Assembly (NCBI GenBank): GCA_000310025.1
Contig: FN648469.1
Location: 9,600 to 73,599, forward strand
Reading direction: 5' to 3'
DNA from: Ectocarpus siliculosus
Taxonomy: Eukaryota; Sar; Phaeophyceae; Ectocarpales; Ectocarpaceae
Length of the DNA stretch: 64,000 nt
Shown in pieces: positions 33,184 through 44,400 of this stretch. Position 1 is the first letter of the stretch; each line of letters begins with the position of its first letter. A program made the translations under genes and the position numbers. Under the pieces are notes generated by a model. That model worked only from the letters and a program-made list of their open reading frames with translations. It did no database searches and was not told the origin of the DNA.

Positions 33184-33238
33184 AAGTGCGGGCTCTCCCG
33201 CGTGGCGGGGGGGGGCTACCTCGGTTGGCAGCGCACAT

Positions 33239-34426
33239 GCGGCCAAATCGAACGGCAGCATGCCTGTCTACACGAGGTTGGCCCAGGGCAATCAGCAGGT
33301 TCAGGACCTGGGACAGGCAGGACAGGACTCTGTTACCGACGTCTTGGCATCCAGCTCGTCGAGCACTCAGTCGTCTAGAAGGACTTGCACGTCAGGCTTC
33401 ACCTCTTGGTGCACGTTTCGGAGGCTGACGGAGAAGCCCAAGTTTCTAGGGCAACGTGCCAGGGGCCTTCATGTGTGGGAGTTGATAGACTTCGTAACCT
33501 GGTGTTTCGAGTCTAAGGGTAACCTAGCGAGTACAATATCCAGAACACTCACGGCTGTGCAACATTTTCATACTTGTAGGCTGGAAGCTTCGGTCGAGCT
33601 AGACTTGTCGTCTCCGATGTTGAAATGTGCGCTAAGGGGGATGGCGAGGAACCACGTGGCTATGGGGACGGTACGCCGTGTGCGCCTGCCTGTGTTATGG
33701 CGCATGCCGCTGGACGGGGAAAGCGCAAGGCAGAACTGGGGGGAAGGGGGCAGGGTGATGTGGTTGTGTCTTTGCCTGTCCTATCTCTTCATCACACGGT
33801 CTGATGAGGAGTTCGCGAATGACGCGGGCAGGGTGCATGAGGCACACCGTCTTACGAGGGCGGACAAATCATTGTTTGCCGACGGGACGCAACTAGACTT
33901 TAGTCACTGTCGTAGAGCAGACCGTGTTGAGATGAGGTTTAGAGGGCACAAGGCCGATCAAGAGCAGAAAGGCAACATACGGGTTCGTACGCGAGACGAA
34001 GTCACCGGACCGCAGTCAGGTGTGAGAGCACGCGGCGGCGCGGTGGCTCTTGTGGTGGAGCTATAGTCGTGTCATGCGACGTTGCCTGACTCCGCTCCGT
34101 TGGCTCCGTACCGTAGTGGAAGAGCAGTGAGAGTAGTGAAGTATAGTGCTACCCTCCGTGCAGTAAGAGAAGTGGTAGCGAAGTCGGGGCGTAACCCCCA
34201 GGAGTACGCGTTGCACTCGTTGCGAATTGGAGTCGCGACGGCTCTTGCATCGGGCGGAGACATCGCAGAACGAGTGATTCAGAGAGAAGGGAAGTGGAGA
34301 TCGAATGCCTACAAGCCGTATGCGCGAAACAACGTAGAGGATTCGCGGCGAGTGTCACGGAACTACAGACGGCAGCAGGATAGTATCGAGACAGTCGGGG
34401 GAGGGGACCGTATGGGCAACGCATAG
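33239..34426 (+). pseudogene. Tyrosine recombinase with one in-frame TAG
   Basis: Tyrosine recombinases cut and join DNA through a covalent 3'-phosphotyrosine. The plus-strand frame open from ~33065 shows an N-terminal SAM-like region (SGFTSWCTFRRLTEKPKFLG, ELIDFVTWCFESKGNLASTI), then a catalytic region with a candidate first Arg in YLFITRSDEEFA (33797-33799) and VEMRFRGHKADQEQKGN. A TAG at 34064-34066 interrupts the frame. The same frame resumes immediately and contains the H-x-x-R box (ALHSLRIGVATALASGGDI; His 34214, Arg 34223), then QREGKWRSNAYKPYARNN with W and candidate nucleophile Tyr residues. All catalytic signatures are therefore in one frame with a single nonsense codon: a young pseudogene, a readthrough, or a sequence error. 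Confidence 0.72.
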
Positions 34427-34430
34427 TTGA

Positions 34431-35237
34431 CTTATTCGGTAGTCGTCCAGAAACTGACCTCGATGTGGGTGTTGTAGAATGGTGTGTACCATTTGAGGAC
34501 TTGGTTAGTTTTGGGACTCCTGCGGTTGCAGTCGTAGTCCCCCGGCTAGTATTTATGGGGAGAGAGATGGATTTGTAACAGTTGACGCCGGCCTTCGCAG
34601 CTAACGCGGCCGGAGAGACGATGAGCGTTTTGTGCGTCTCTCTCCCCAACACGTAGCCTAGAAACCGAAGAAATAATGAAGCAATTCGAAAGAAAACAAA
34701 ATAAACTGTTTGTTTTTGTTTTTCGAGGTAGTTTTCTCGCTGCCGCTGGGGTCCCGGTTCGCCGCGCGGGATCCCGCGTTTTGAGTGCGACCGCGTATGC
34801 TGCCCGCAGCGGAGTCCAGTGCTGCCACGCGCACCACTATCTGAAGACAACACCAGGAGTAGGGAACGGTTGGCGACGCGCTCAGTGGAACAACACCCAC
34901 CTGGCAAATAAGCCTTTTGTTGTTGTTGCCACCCCGCGTATGCCCCGCTTGGTGCCCCACCTCCAGCTCGAAGAAAAGACACTACTTCCTGTGGCCACTT
35001 GTCTGTGTTGGTCAGCGCCTCAATCCTTCGGCGTGCTCACGTACTCCAAGGTCCTCTCTCGCGCTCACGAGCACAACAATCGACGACTACGGCAAACGTG
35101 TGCTCTCTCCGTTGGTGTCCAAAGGTCTGGGGGGCACGCGAAATGCGCTCTACATGTATGTGGCCCCGGGTTTCCGACAATGATTGCGTTCCAACTCTTA
35201 CGTTACAGCAACAAACGTCAGTTTATTACGTCTTCGA
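34431..35237. other. No gene recognised
   Basis: No exon is convincing on either strand. A 277-codon minus frame spans 34149-34982, but its upper half has no domain and its lower half is antisense to the recombinase C-terminus. This segment may include the 3' end of the recombinase element. Confidence 0.4.
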
Positions 35238-35330
35238 CAACAAACTTAGCTTTTTTTTTTCCCATGTAATAACAAGAAATAATGTATCACGTCACGACGA
35301 CCATCCTGTGAGTATATAGATACCATGATT
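35238..35330. repeat. Dispersed repeat end, copy 1 (copy 2 at 37200-37290)
   Basis: T-run then CCCATGTAATAACAAG and TGTATCACGTCACGACGACC, TGTGAGTATATA. The same order occurs at 37200-37290 (CCCATACTAATAACAAG, TGTATCACGTCACGACGACC, TGTGAGTATATA). This is probably the shared terminus of a repeat family. Confidence 0.85.
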
Positions 35331-36589
35331 GAAGGTGCTGCTGTAGTATTGAAGGTGCTGTTGTAGCCTCTACACTACAGTACCACATACAGGTGAACAT
35401 CTTTTCCAGCTTCCTGCCCTTAGTATGCTGTGCACAGCCTTCGCCCACCTCCCTTCCTTTCGGCGTAATGCTGAGCTGAAGGCGAGGGCGCCTGGCGCCC
35501 GAGCCTGGAGGCCTTGTACACTATGATACCATGATATCATGATATATGCATACGAAGTATATTTTACTAGGGTTAAGGATTGGCCCCCCGCCCCCCAATG
35601 GGGCCGGGGGCCAACATCCTGGACGAATCGTGGTGAGTGTCCGGGAGGAAGGGAAGAAGAAGAAGGGGAGAGGATTTGTAGGGGCGGGAAGAAGGGACGG
35701 TGTTGGGAGAGGCAAGGAAGTGGTGAAGAATTTCGGCACTCGACGAGCGCGCGGTCCCGTCGGGGGTGAAAGGGACATGTCAGTTCGTAGTCTTGTCTAT
35801 CAGAATCGAAAAGCCGAAAAATCGAGGGATACATTGTGTACATAACGATGGAGGAGGCCGACGAGGAAGGTACGAAGAGAGGAAATTGCACCCCACGTGC
35901 GAAGTTCGAAGTCGGTGTGAAACCCGCGGCAACAAAGGAGTGCGAAGGAAAAGAAAAAGAAAAAGGAGACGTCGACGTTTGCGTCGTGGAACGATCCTTC
36001 CGTATAACGCAGGTACTCACCAATCAATGCAAGACGGGGAGGAGGTAAAATACCCATCGTGAAAGTCAAAGCGCAGGTCATAACCGCATATGACTCATGC
36101 GCGGAGAAGTTACCACGGAGACTTATCAACAAGAAGTTTGAAGGCCGCCGGTGAGAAGGTTTGAAGACACAAATACTTAAGCGACGATGGAAAAAAAGCG
36201 CAACGTCAAAACTTCAAAAGAAGAAAAGGGCATACAAAAGGAAAGGAAGGCCGGATGCCGACCTATGGCTCTCTCGGAATGAAGGGATTCCCACAATTTC
36301 CAACAGGTAATCCACAAGTAAGTACCGACATATGAAGGTACTGGGTAGAGAGAGATCGGAACGGTTTTTAATGTGAAGACACAACAACAACAACAATGAT
36401 GAAGGTCGACTCGTCCTGCGTCGTTCGGTGTAAAATGATAAATGCGAAAGATGGACTGCGTAAAGATCCAGCGGTCTTTTTCGGCAGTGACAAAGAAATA
36501 TGCAACCACATGTCGCAAAAAAAAAAAGTTGAGCGGGATACCGTAGTAAATAGAACGTCGCCTTCTCTGTTGCTGCAGGCAGGTTTTGC
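35331..36589. other. No gene recognised; small palindromes
   Basis: ATGATACCATGATATCATGATAT near 35523 is an AT-rich palindrome. GGTTAAGGATTGGCCCCCCG at ~35571 matches AGTTAAGGATTGTCCCCCCG near 60978, a dispersed repeat fragment. The open frames at 35370-36640 on both strands lack domains. Confidence 0.45.
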
Positions 36590-37290
36590 TTCACAACCCG
36601 GGAACCCAACCCGCTCTTGTATTTCGGTCCACAAGACTCCAATCAACGCAAGCACCGGTAGGAGAGTGCGTGGCAGATGCCGTACAGCACAACTCCACCC
36701 TCCTACGACATCTATGTACAGTAGGACCGCTCGCTGTGGTTGTAGCACCATGTGGAAGATCTCCGAGGGGTCCTCCTGCGCGGTAACGACAACATGGCGA
36801 GAGCTCTACGTGTACCTGTCGTCGACACATGTCGAAGCCGCACGACACACGAACGGAAGTTTGCATCGAATTGTACTATGGTTCGCCGTGACAAGAAGTA
36901 TCCCATCCAGTTAGGTCGTTGCCGTAGTACGCGGACGTCGTTCGGCGTCTAGTCCATACTGCTGTAGCAAAAACACAGTAGTAATCGAGCTATGCATGCA
37001 ATTTTTTGCTCTGGTTCACTTTTGCCTCCACAACCCGAGAATCTCACGGCTGTATCTCGACGTACAAGACTCCAATCAACAAACCAGCACTGGCAGAAGT
37101 GCGTGGGAGATGCTGTGACGGCACAACTAAGTCGACACTCGAACGACTTCTATGTACAGTCGGCGTCTGGTCCATACTGCTGTAGAAATACAAAAAATCG
37201 AGCCATTTTTTTTTATTTTTTTCCCATACTAATAACAAGAAATGTATCACGTCACGACGACCATCTTGTGAGTATATATATATAACATGA
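36590..37290. repeat. Direct duplication of ~145 bp plus shared repeat end
   Basis: 36590-36735 and 37030-37180 share CACAACCCGRGAA, ACAAGACTCCAATCAAC, GCGTGG-AGATGC, GCACAACT and TTCTATGTACAGT in order (first copy ATCTATGTACAGT). CCATACTGCTGTAG recurs at 36955 and 37172. The second copy is followed by the same terminus as at 35238, so these are fragments of one repeat family. Confidence 0.8.
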
Positions 37291-38163
37291 TATTTTGATT
37301 GTGCAGCGGAACAATCGAACAACGTTTCTTTTTGTCCAGATCAGTGGCCTCGGACACTCCGTCTGTCGAGGGCTCTATGGCATGCCGATACACTCAAGTG
37401 CAAGCATGATGACGCCGAGGATAACCCCCCCGGCAAGGGATAAACACCAAACGTTTTTTTTCGGAAGACAGATGAAATACACCGTACAGACAGTAGTTAC
37501 AGATTTCTACTAGGAATGAAGAAACGCACATTTTATCAACCAGCTTATTTTCAGCCACACCCCACCCCGTTGCACCTCCCCTCATCTTCCTCTGGCTCGA
37601 CAACAGCAGCAAGATTCACCGCAGATCGCGAAACCCTACGTTTTCAGGTATGATCTCATCACCCCGCTGATCAACGGCGAACGAACGTACATACTTTATT
37701 GAAGCTTTAGCTTCATTCTCATCGTTCAATATCCGTGGAAGTTTCATTCGCATGCCCCACCCCCGACCCGGTCTAAAATGCTGATCTCGAGCAACAGTGC
37801 AAATCTCGTGGCCCCTCGAGTATTGTTCGGTGTGGAATCGCAAATCATGAGCCGTCCCCGAGTTTGAGCAGCTTCAGCCTCCTGTGGCCGGCAAGAGTCG
37901 GCCTTGACTGTTCCTTGCCGGTTTCGCCATTTTTTTTTTTTGTGTTCACTTTAAATCAGCTCTCATAGCACTAGTGCCGTTTACTCCAACCCGTGGCCAC
38001 ACAGAGGAGCCCCTCTATACCCTCCCCTCCTGCGGTACTTTGCCTTCGAGTTTTAAGGCGAGAAGAGTTCAGCGCTCTCTTCCCTCTGTGTACACACGAA
38101 CTAGCGCTATTCACTAGGCCAGAAGCGCAAGCGAGAGAAAACTCACTTTGCAAGAAAAGCTCG

Positions 38164-38238
38164 CTTACGCCGGGATTCGAACCCCTGACTTGACCTCCAG
38201 AAGGTTTCGAGGATACCAACTAGACCGCCTTGGGTAAG
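38164..38238 (-). other. tRNA-like sequence with B-box
   Basis: On the minus strand a 75-nt stretch begins CTTACCC and ends GCGTAAG (six of seven acceptor-type pairs), with an A-box-like GGCGGTCTAGTTGG and a consensus B-box GGTTCGAATCC. The D and anticodon arms do not fold into a normal cloverleaf and no anticodon can be assigned. It may be a decayed tRNA or the head of a tRNA-derived SINE. Confidence 0.35.
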
Positions 38239-40087
38239 AGGGTCCTGCGTGCTGCGCACCACATCTTTTTTTATTCTGTTTTTGCGTTTGTTCTTGAGTG
38301 ACCATCGTACACATGCGGCTGCTGCTGCGGTTGCTACTGTGATGGTCGGAATGTGCTGCAATGGTCGTACGGTTATCGTAGTCACGTTTGACAACAGTCT
38401 GCTGTTCGTATAGCGAAAGCGGTGCGCATCTATCGCGACGGTAAGCGCATCGAGATAATAGTTCGTCCGTCGTGCTTCTAGTCTACACCGATACTCGTGT
38501 TCTTCTTTGTTGCTACTTCATACCAGAAAAGAAAGAAAGTCTCCACCAACTTACAGTATCTCCACGGCAGTTCGGAAACGACGACTATTTTTCTTTCGTC
38601 GTGTTTGTTGTTGCTGAGCGCACATCGGATGTCGCCGTTCGTAACACGTGTTCAAGCCACCGTTGGGCCAGAGGGATGAGAGTGAGTGTCTTCTCGAGCA
38701 TTCAAGCCTTGTCTTCTTGAGTCTCTCGTCCTTTAGTCTACATCACTCTCTCTGTTGCCTTCCCGCCGTTAGGGTCCCAATGACATCCAACGTAAACGGT
38801 AATGGTTATGCATCTTGCTGAGTAGGAGGCTAATCGTCTACCCGACTGCTGCATGAGAGGCGATGGGCGCCGCCTCTTTCCGTCAAGCAATGCGCATGGC
38901 CCCTTCGGTTCGCCGCACATGCAGTGCTGTGTGACAGCTTCCAGCGGTTCAGAGCGGCGACGGTGTTTTTCATTGTGTAGGGGTCCCCCACTCACATATC
39001 CATCCATGAATTTCAGCAGTTTTCGTTGGGGGGATGTTTTTCTTGTCATGTCCATGACGTGGTGCCCCGAGCGAGTATGGTTCGGTAGAGAATCGAAAAC
39101 CATGACCCCTCTCCGAGTTTGAGCATCAGCCTCGGCCTCCTGTGACGGACAAGAAGACCGAAATTATCTCGCCATCCAACCAACAGCAGTTGGCCAGTGG
39201 AAAAAAAGAGATTCCGGTCCGCCGAAGATTTGTTTTCTTGTGTTTCCCTGCCGACTAGTAACCTCGGCGACGGCAGTGCGAATCTCATGGCGCCTCAAGC
39301 ACGGTTCCGTAGAGAATTGCAAATAACGACCCCTCCCCGACTTTGAGTATAGCTTTCACCTCCTGCGGCGGATAAGACCGACGTCAAACTCTAGATTTAG
39401 TCTGCCTGGGTCGCCATGTCGCCATCCACACATATCAGTTGAAGAGTCACAATAACGAGGGTCCGCTTCGCCACCAAGAAAACAGTTTTTGTTCGATTTT
39501 TCTGCAGCTGGATACAATGCTACCATGTATCGGGTATAGCTGTGGTTGAGCTTGAGGAATAGGGTCTACGACAGCATATTCTGTGCGAGGAGTTCACGCC
39601 TTCCTCGCGTAACGATGCGCATCTCCCACGGCAAGCAGAATGAAGTATTTCTTGTGACCACAAGTTCAAGTTTGCCCGGGAGTTATTGTTCTTGCCGGAG
39701 GAAGAGACTAAACGTCTACTACGTACCAGTCCGTGTACCCGAGTACTGCGTGTGACGTAGTGGGTGCTACCCCTGCAGTTTGCTGCGGTACATGGAAAGC
39801 TTTCCGGTGGGTCAGAGCGGCAAGGGGGCCTTGTTTCTTCACTTGTTTCTCTGCTCTCCTCTACTTCTCTGTTTCCTGTCGCCGGCGGTCTCTCTTTTTT
39901 TATCGCCCTTCGTTCTTGCTTGCAAGAAATTGTGAGGATGTAAACTGGCTGAGTCTGACTGTTTTTTAGGGTCCCCCGCCCACCCACGACCCACCTGTCG
40001 TTTAAACGCCCTTCTTCCCCTCGCTGCCTCGGCAAGGCTTTTGCTTAGGCATGGTCCAAAGCGAGGGGGGGGGTCTTTCTAGCGAGC

Positions 40088-40432
40088 ATGGCTAGACTCA
40101 CCCTCAAGGGACCCGATACCTTCTTGCTACGGCGCGCCCACCGCGAGGCGTGCGTAGTGGTAGAGTTGGGTCGGCACTGGTGCGTCAGGTACAAAAATGC
40201 AAATGCGCGGGCCTCATGGCCGTCGGTGTAGACAGCAACGTCCATCTCAGTTTTGTGCGCGGAGGCAGACGCCATCAGAAAGGTGGACGGACAGGCCCTC
40301 GGTTTGCCAGAGGGAGCTGTTCTGTCTGAGAAAGCTGGCTTCGCCATCAAAGAGGAGGAGGGAACAGGTGGCGACGAGCTGAGTGGGCTGGTTGACCCTT
40401 CGACGGGAGAATTTTCAGACCAAGAACCCTAA
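40088..40432 (+). CDS. Possible small two-exon gene of unknown function
   Basis: Exon 1, 40088-40188, starts at ATG (MARLTLKGPDTFLLRRAHRE) and ends GTCAG before GTACAA, leaving two bases of a codon. Exon 2, 40277-40432, follows a CATCAG acceptor, supplies the third base, and reads KVDGQALGLPEGAVLSEKAG then IKEEEGTGGDELSGLVDPST, stopping at TAA 40430-40432. The phases match and the inferred protein is ~85 residues with an acidic C-terminal half. Against it: it lies inside a repeat-rich region, and unspliced alternatives exist. No family recognised; 5' exons may be missing. Confidence 0.35.
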
Positions 40433-41640
40433 GTGTAACGAGGGAGAAAGCGAGGAACCGACTGGGAAGGACAGCACGGAGAGCGTGTACGGACGGAGCG
40501 GGTCGAGTTTGGTTGTGCTAGGACTGGCTGCAGCGACACCGGAGCGGCGGCACCGGAGCAGCGGCATCGGAGCAGCGGTACGGGAGCACACGGACGACAT
40601 CGAACCGTGACGCACGGACGAACACTTTGTGTTGTCAAATATTTTCCGTTTTTTTTTTGCTGAATTTTGTGACCACGGACCGCGGGATTTGCAACTCACA
40701 CGAGTTTAATGTGAAGACAACAACAACAATGATTCGTGGTCTCCAATATTTTCAGCAGTAGTTGTCTACGACAGGACATGCGCTACTTCTGCTGCGACTA
40801 TGGGTGGGTGCAACAGAAGAGCCCCGGGGACTGGTGGCCTTCTGACCTGATCGCAGAGAGAGGCTCCTGCCACTACCACAATACGACTCTTATGAAATGT
40901 CCATGACGGGGAACGCGTACTACTGCTGTACGCCTCTGCTTTTTTCTTTTTTCCCTCTCTCTCGTCCGGTTCTTTTTTTTTGGAGAGGAATCCTTGCGAA
41001 AAGCGCATCTTGTGGGGTTGTTCTTCTGTCATCTTCTTCTTCTTCACATTTAAATAACCGCTCCGGTTTCCGCTTAGTACCTTCAAATGTCCGTACTGGT
41101 GCAACTGACGCGGACGCCTTCCGTGGTGGTCACAAGCTACATGTAACTGCCCCAAAGGGGGTACGCCTTTCTAAAACTATATAAACTGGACACCAGAAAA
41201 AATCCTCCCATGCGCGATTTGTTTTTTCTACCCAAACGAAAAGAAGAAAAGCGAAACAATTAAGGAAAAGATTCCTAACCGGGGTACATACCCGGTCAAA
41301 AAAAAAGGATGAAGGAACAAACCATAACGAAAGAGCGAAAAAGAAATAGGGAGAAGAAAGAGAGAGAAAGACAACGGAAATAGTCCTTCTTTGTCTTTTC
41401 CAGCGTGCGGAGAGCTCGTTCTGGTGGGGTCTTCTTTTCATTCGGGTGTGATGTGCGTACTCATGTTGCATGTATTGTATCTAAAATGACGATACAGATC
41501 AACCAGGTAAACGGCGGCATTCTTGAAAGCATGGAGTCCCTCGCTACAAAAAAGTGCATGCGCATGGATGGGCGTAGTAAGAAGTGACGGTCGAAGACTG
41601 ACGGTTTTTTCGGGTGCGCGTGTGGTCGCCTCTAATATTC

Positions 41641-42544
41641 TTTTGCTTTTTTTTGCTATATTGTCCAGTCTATGGTTCCAACCTCACTAGCGTATTGAAG
41701 CGAGCGGAGGGTCCTAGACTAATCCGTCGTTGACTTGCGGACCCTTCTTCGGGTCCATATAATTTTCGTATAACGTTTTGAGATAGGTTTGCCTGTGCCC
41801 ACGGCGGGAATCGACCGCGTCAAGTGTCAGACTATCATACTTCGAAGTAGACAATGGTGCGGACAGACGGACAAGGTACTGGGTAGAGAGAACAGGACGA
41901 ACGGTATTGCAATTAATTGTGAAGACACCAACAATGGAACTGCTGGGTTCGTCCATGGATAGTTTTTGCAGCACTTAGAAGTAATTAGTTAACAAAACGA
42001 CTTCTTCATGGATGGGTAATCAGAGGTTTCAATTCAACTATTTAGTACAATAACTTACTGGAGTACAAGGTCTCCCTTAGGGACGTGGGTGTCTACCCTC
42101 CCTCAGGTGACGCAAGACCACATGCGCATTACCCGAAGAGGGACTGTGTGTCTTACCACGCTTGTATTTCCACACAAAACATCGCGCACGTTGTTATTCT
42201 ACATTGGAGCCAGCTCGAGCGGACAATATTTTGGAAGCCAAAACCCAGAATTCCATGATGTCTTTGATTGATGATGACAGATTTCCGATGAGAACCGAAT
42301 TTGAAGCCGAAACAACACCACAAATGGGACATGTTCAACACTGCGGCTGGATGGATGCTCTCAGACTTGTCGACACTTGGCCCGCAGTGAAGTGTAGTAA
42401 ACGTAGGTACTGCTGTTGGACTACGCGATGACACGAAGTGTCACAGCCATGAATCACCGAATGAATGAACGAATGAAGAAAGTGGAGAAGCAAGAGGCAA
42501 ATATTTGAAGCCGTCGTATTTGATGGGTTTGAAAGGTTTCAGAA
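41641..42544. other. No gene recognised
   Basis: No exon with domain or splice support. An 86-codon minus frame (41714-41974) and an overlapping pair at 42150-42434 are probably chance. The segment separates the dispersed repeat region from the large foldback. Confidence 0.45.
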
Positions 42545-44400
42545 TGGGTGTGTCTAAATCCCCCCCCGTCTGTATCTCCGCCCGCAAGGCGCCAATCGAG
42601 TCAGGACATGCACGGCTGTGGACTTCCGCGAGACCCACCGAACAGCCGAAACGGTGCAGGTTTGGTGCAGCCATGGCTGATGGGCAAAATATAAATATCT
42701 GTTGCCCCAACCTGCCCCCCCGGTGGGGATTTAGACCACTTAATCCCCCCCCGTCTGTATCCCCGCCCACAAGGCACCAATCGAACCACCAACACCGGTA
42801 GAAGTGTTTGAAACATGCGCGTAGAGCGCACAGCAGCGGGCAGCAGGTGAGACGACCAGCACATCAAGTATTCCTACCCACAGCTTTACAGGAACCGAAC
42901 ACGGCCTTCTCGCTGGTGGGGTAAAAGCCTTGCTTACCCCTCCCCAGCGGTATGTTATCACACAAGACTTCAGTCGACACAGGACATGATCAACTGTGTT
43001 GCTTCGCTGTAGGGCTACCGAATGACCCATCGTTAAGCCCCACCGGTTCCGTTCAGGTGGTACCCCGGCCGGTGGCGTAAACTACGGTTGTGCCCCTGCG
43101 GGTGGGGGGGGGGGGGGGGGAATAATGTGAATACCCCACCATGGACCTCGCACCTCTGTACAAGGTTCCGATGGCCACTCAAGAACCGCAGTAGAAGTGT
43201 AAAGATGATGCACGCGTAACACACAGCACACAGCTGCACTACACCACTGCAGCACAGCAACCAGGAGACACGGCACAAGGGGGGGGGTGGAACCTAGTAC
43301 GGAATTTTGCTTGCGTCACCTTTTACACTTCTACTGTGCGGTTCTTGTGTGGCCATCGGAGCCTAGTACAGAGGTGCGAGATCCATGGCGGGGTATTAGA
43401 CATACCCTCCCCCCTCCCCCCGCAGGAGCACATCCGTAGTTTAACCCACCGGCGGTGTTACCACTTCAACGGAACCCTTCGGGCTACGTCGTTCGGGCTA
43501 ACGACGGGTCATACGGTAGCCCTACACAGCGAAGCAACACAGTTGAGCATGTCCTGTGTCGACTGAAGTCTTGTGTGACGACATATCGTTGGGGGGGGCA
43601 ACCAAGGCTTTTCGTACCCCACCAGTGAGACGGCGGTGTTCGCTTCCCACTGGGTGTGTGTAAAGCTGTGGGTAGGAATACTTGATGTGCTGGTCGCCTC
43701 GCCTCGTGCCCGCTGCTGTGTGCTGTGCGTGCACGTTCCACACACTTCTATAGTTGATTGGTGCCTTGAAGCGCTACATACATGTACAGCAGTGGGATTC
43801 TTTCTTGTAAAGCTGACAGAAGTCTGCCTCAACAAGAAGAGAAGCAGTGTTCGGTTCCCATTGGGTGTGTGTAAAACTGTGGGCAGGAATACTTGATGTG
43901 GTGGTCGCCTCACCTGCTGCCCGCTGCTGTGGTCTGTACGTGCATGTTTTCACACACTTCTACCGGTGCTTGTCAGTCGATTGGTGCCTTGTAGGCGGGA
44001 GATACAGACGGGGGGACAAACCCCCCCCGGGGGGGCAGGTTGGGGCAACAGATATATTTTGCCCACCAGCCATGGCCTCACCAAACCTGCACCGTCTCCG
44101 CTGTTCGGTGGGTCTCGCGATAGCTCCACAACACAGCAACGCAGGTGTGCATGTCTTGGCTCGATTGGTGCCTTGTGGGTGGAGATACAGACGAGGGGGT
44201 ATTAGACACTAATCCCCCCCCGGGGGGCAGGTTGGGGCAACAGATATATTTTGCCCACCAGCCATGGCCTCACCAAACCCGCACCGTTTCCGCTGTTCGG
44301 TGGGTCTCGCGAAAGCCCTACATCACAGCAACACAGCCGTGCATGTCCTGGCTCAATTGGCGCCTTGTGGGCGGAGATACAGACGGGGGGGGATTTAGGA
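42545..44400. mobile_element. Large foldback structure with internal ~190-bp repeats
   Basis: The left arm (42545-43235) and right arm (about 43310-44400) are inverted relative to each other. CCCCGTCTGTATCTCCGCCC (42568) is mirrored by GGGCGGAGATACAGACGGGG-type sequence near 43995, 44180 and 44378. ATTCCTACCCACAGCTTTAC (42872) is mirrored by GTAAAGCTGTGGGTAGGAAT at ~43660. CTCGCACCTCTGTACAAGG (43149) is mirrored near 43360. Within arms a ~190-bp unit containing GGGCAGGTTGGGGCAACAGA and CAGCCATGGC repeats: twice in the left arm and at least twice in the right. A ~115-bp block (CTGTGGGTAGGAATACTTG) is also duplicated in the right arm near 43665 and 43878. A 70-bp spacer separates the arms. No protein is encoded; open frames across it are the repeats themselves. 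Confidence 0.85.

Larger units (their letters stand above)
32334..34430 (+). mobile_element. Tyrosine-recombinase element, Crypton-like or DIRS/Ngaro-related
   Basis: A GC-rich coding block that differs in composition from its AT-richer flanks (before 32280, after 34430). It carries an upstream helical/low-complexity ORF region and a tyrosine recombinase. No reverse transcriptase is visible, which favours a Crypton-like DNA element, but an RT-deleted Ngaro- or PAT-like element is equally possible. Terminal repeats are not evident. The recombinase differs from those of the two DIRS relics in this window: the motif around the conserved His is HSLRIG here and HSFRVG at 45.9 kb. Confidence 0.6.
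37600..41640. repeat. Region built from a dispersed repeat family (shared with 61.6-64.0 kb)
   Basis: Several blocks recur here and at 61.6-64.0 kb. GCTGATCTCGAGCAACAGTG (37779) recurs as GCTGATCTCGAGCCACAGTG at 61689 and 62917. CTACCCGACTGCTGCATGAG (38837) recurs near 62050 and 63090. TATGGTTCGGTAGAGAATCG (39077) recurs near 37817, 39300 and 61725. GATGCGCATCTCCCACGGCAA (39613) recurs near 62298 and 63485. CCCTCGCTACAAAAAAGTGC (41538) recurs near 62537 and 63750. Block order is broadly kept, so the two regions hold related, scrambled copies of a long non-coding element. No protein of the family is recognisable. The small gene model at 40088-40432 lies within it. Confidence 0.75.

Noticed and set aside
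34149-34982. 277-codon minus-strand frame
   Set aside because: The lower part is antisense to the tyrosine recombinase C-terminus and the rest has no domain.
38164-38238. Functional tRNA gene
   Set aside because: The B-box is good but the D and anticodon arms do not fold and no anticodon can be read; kept only as tRNA-like.
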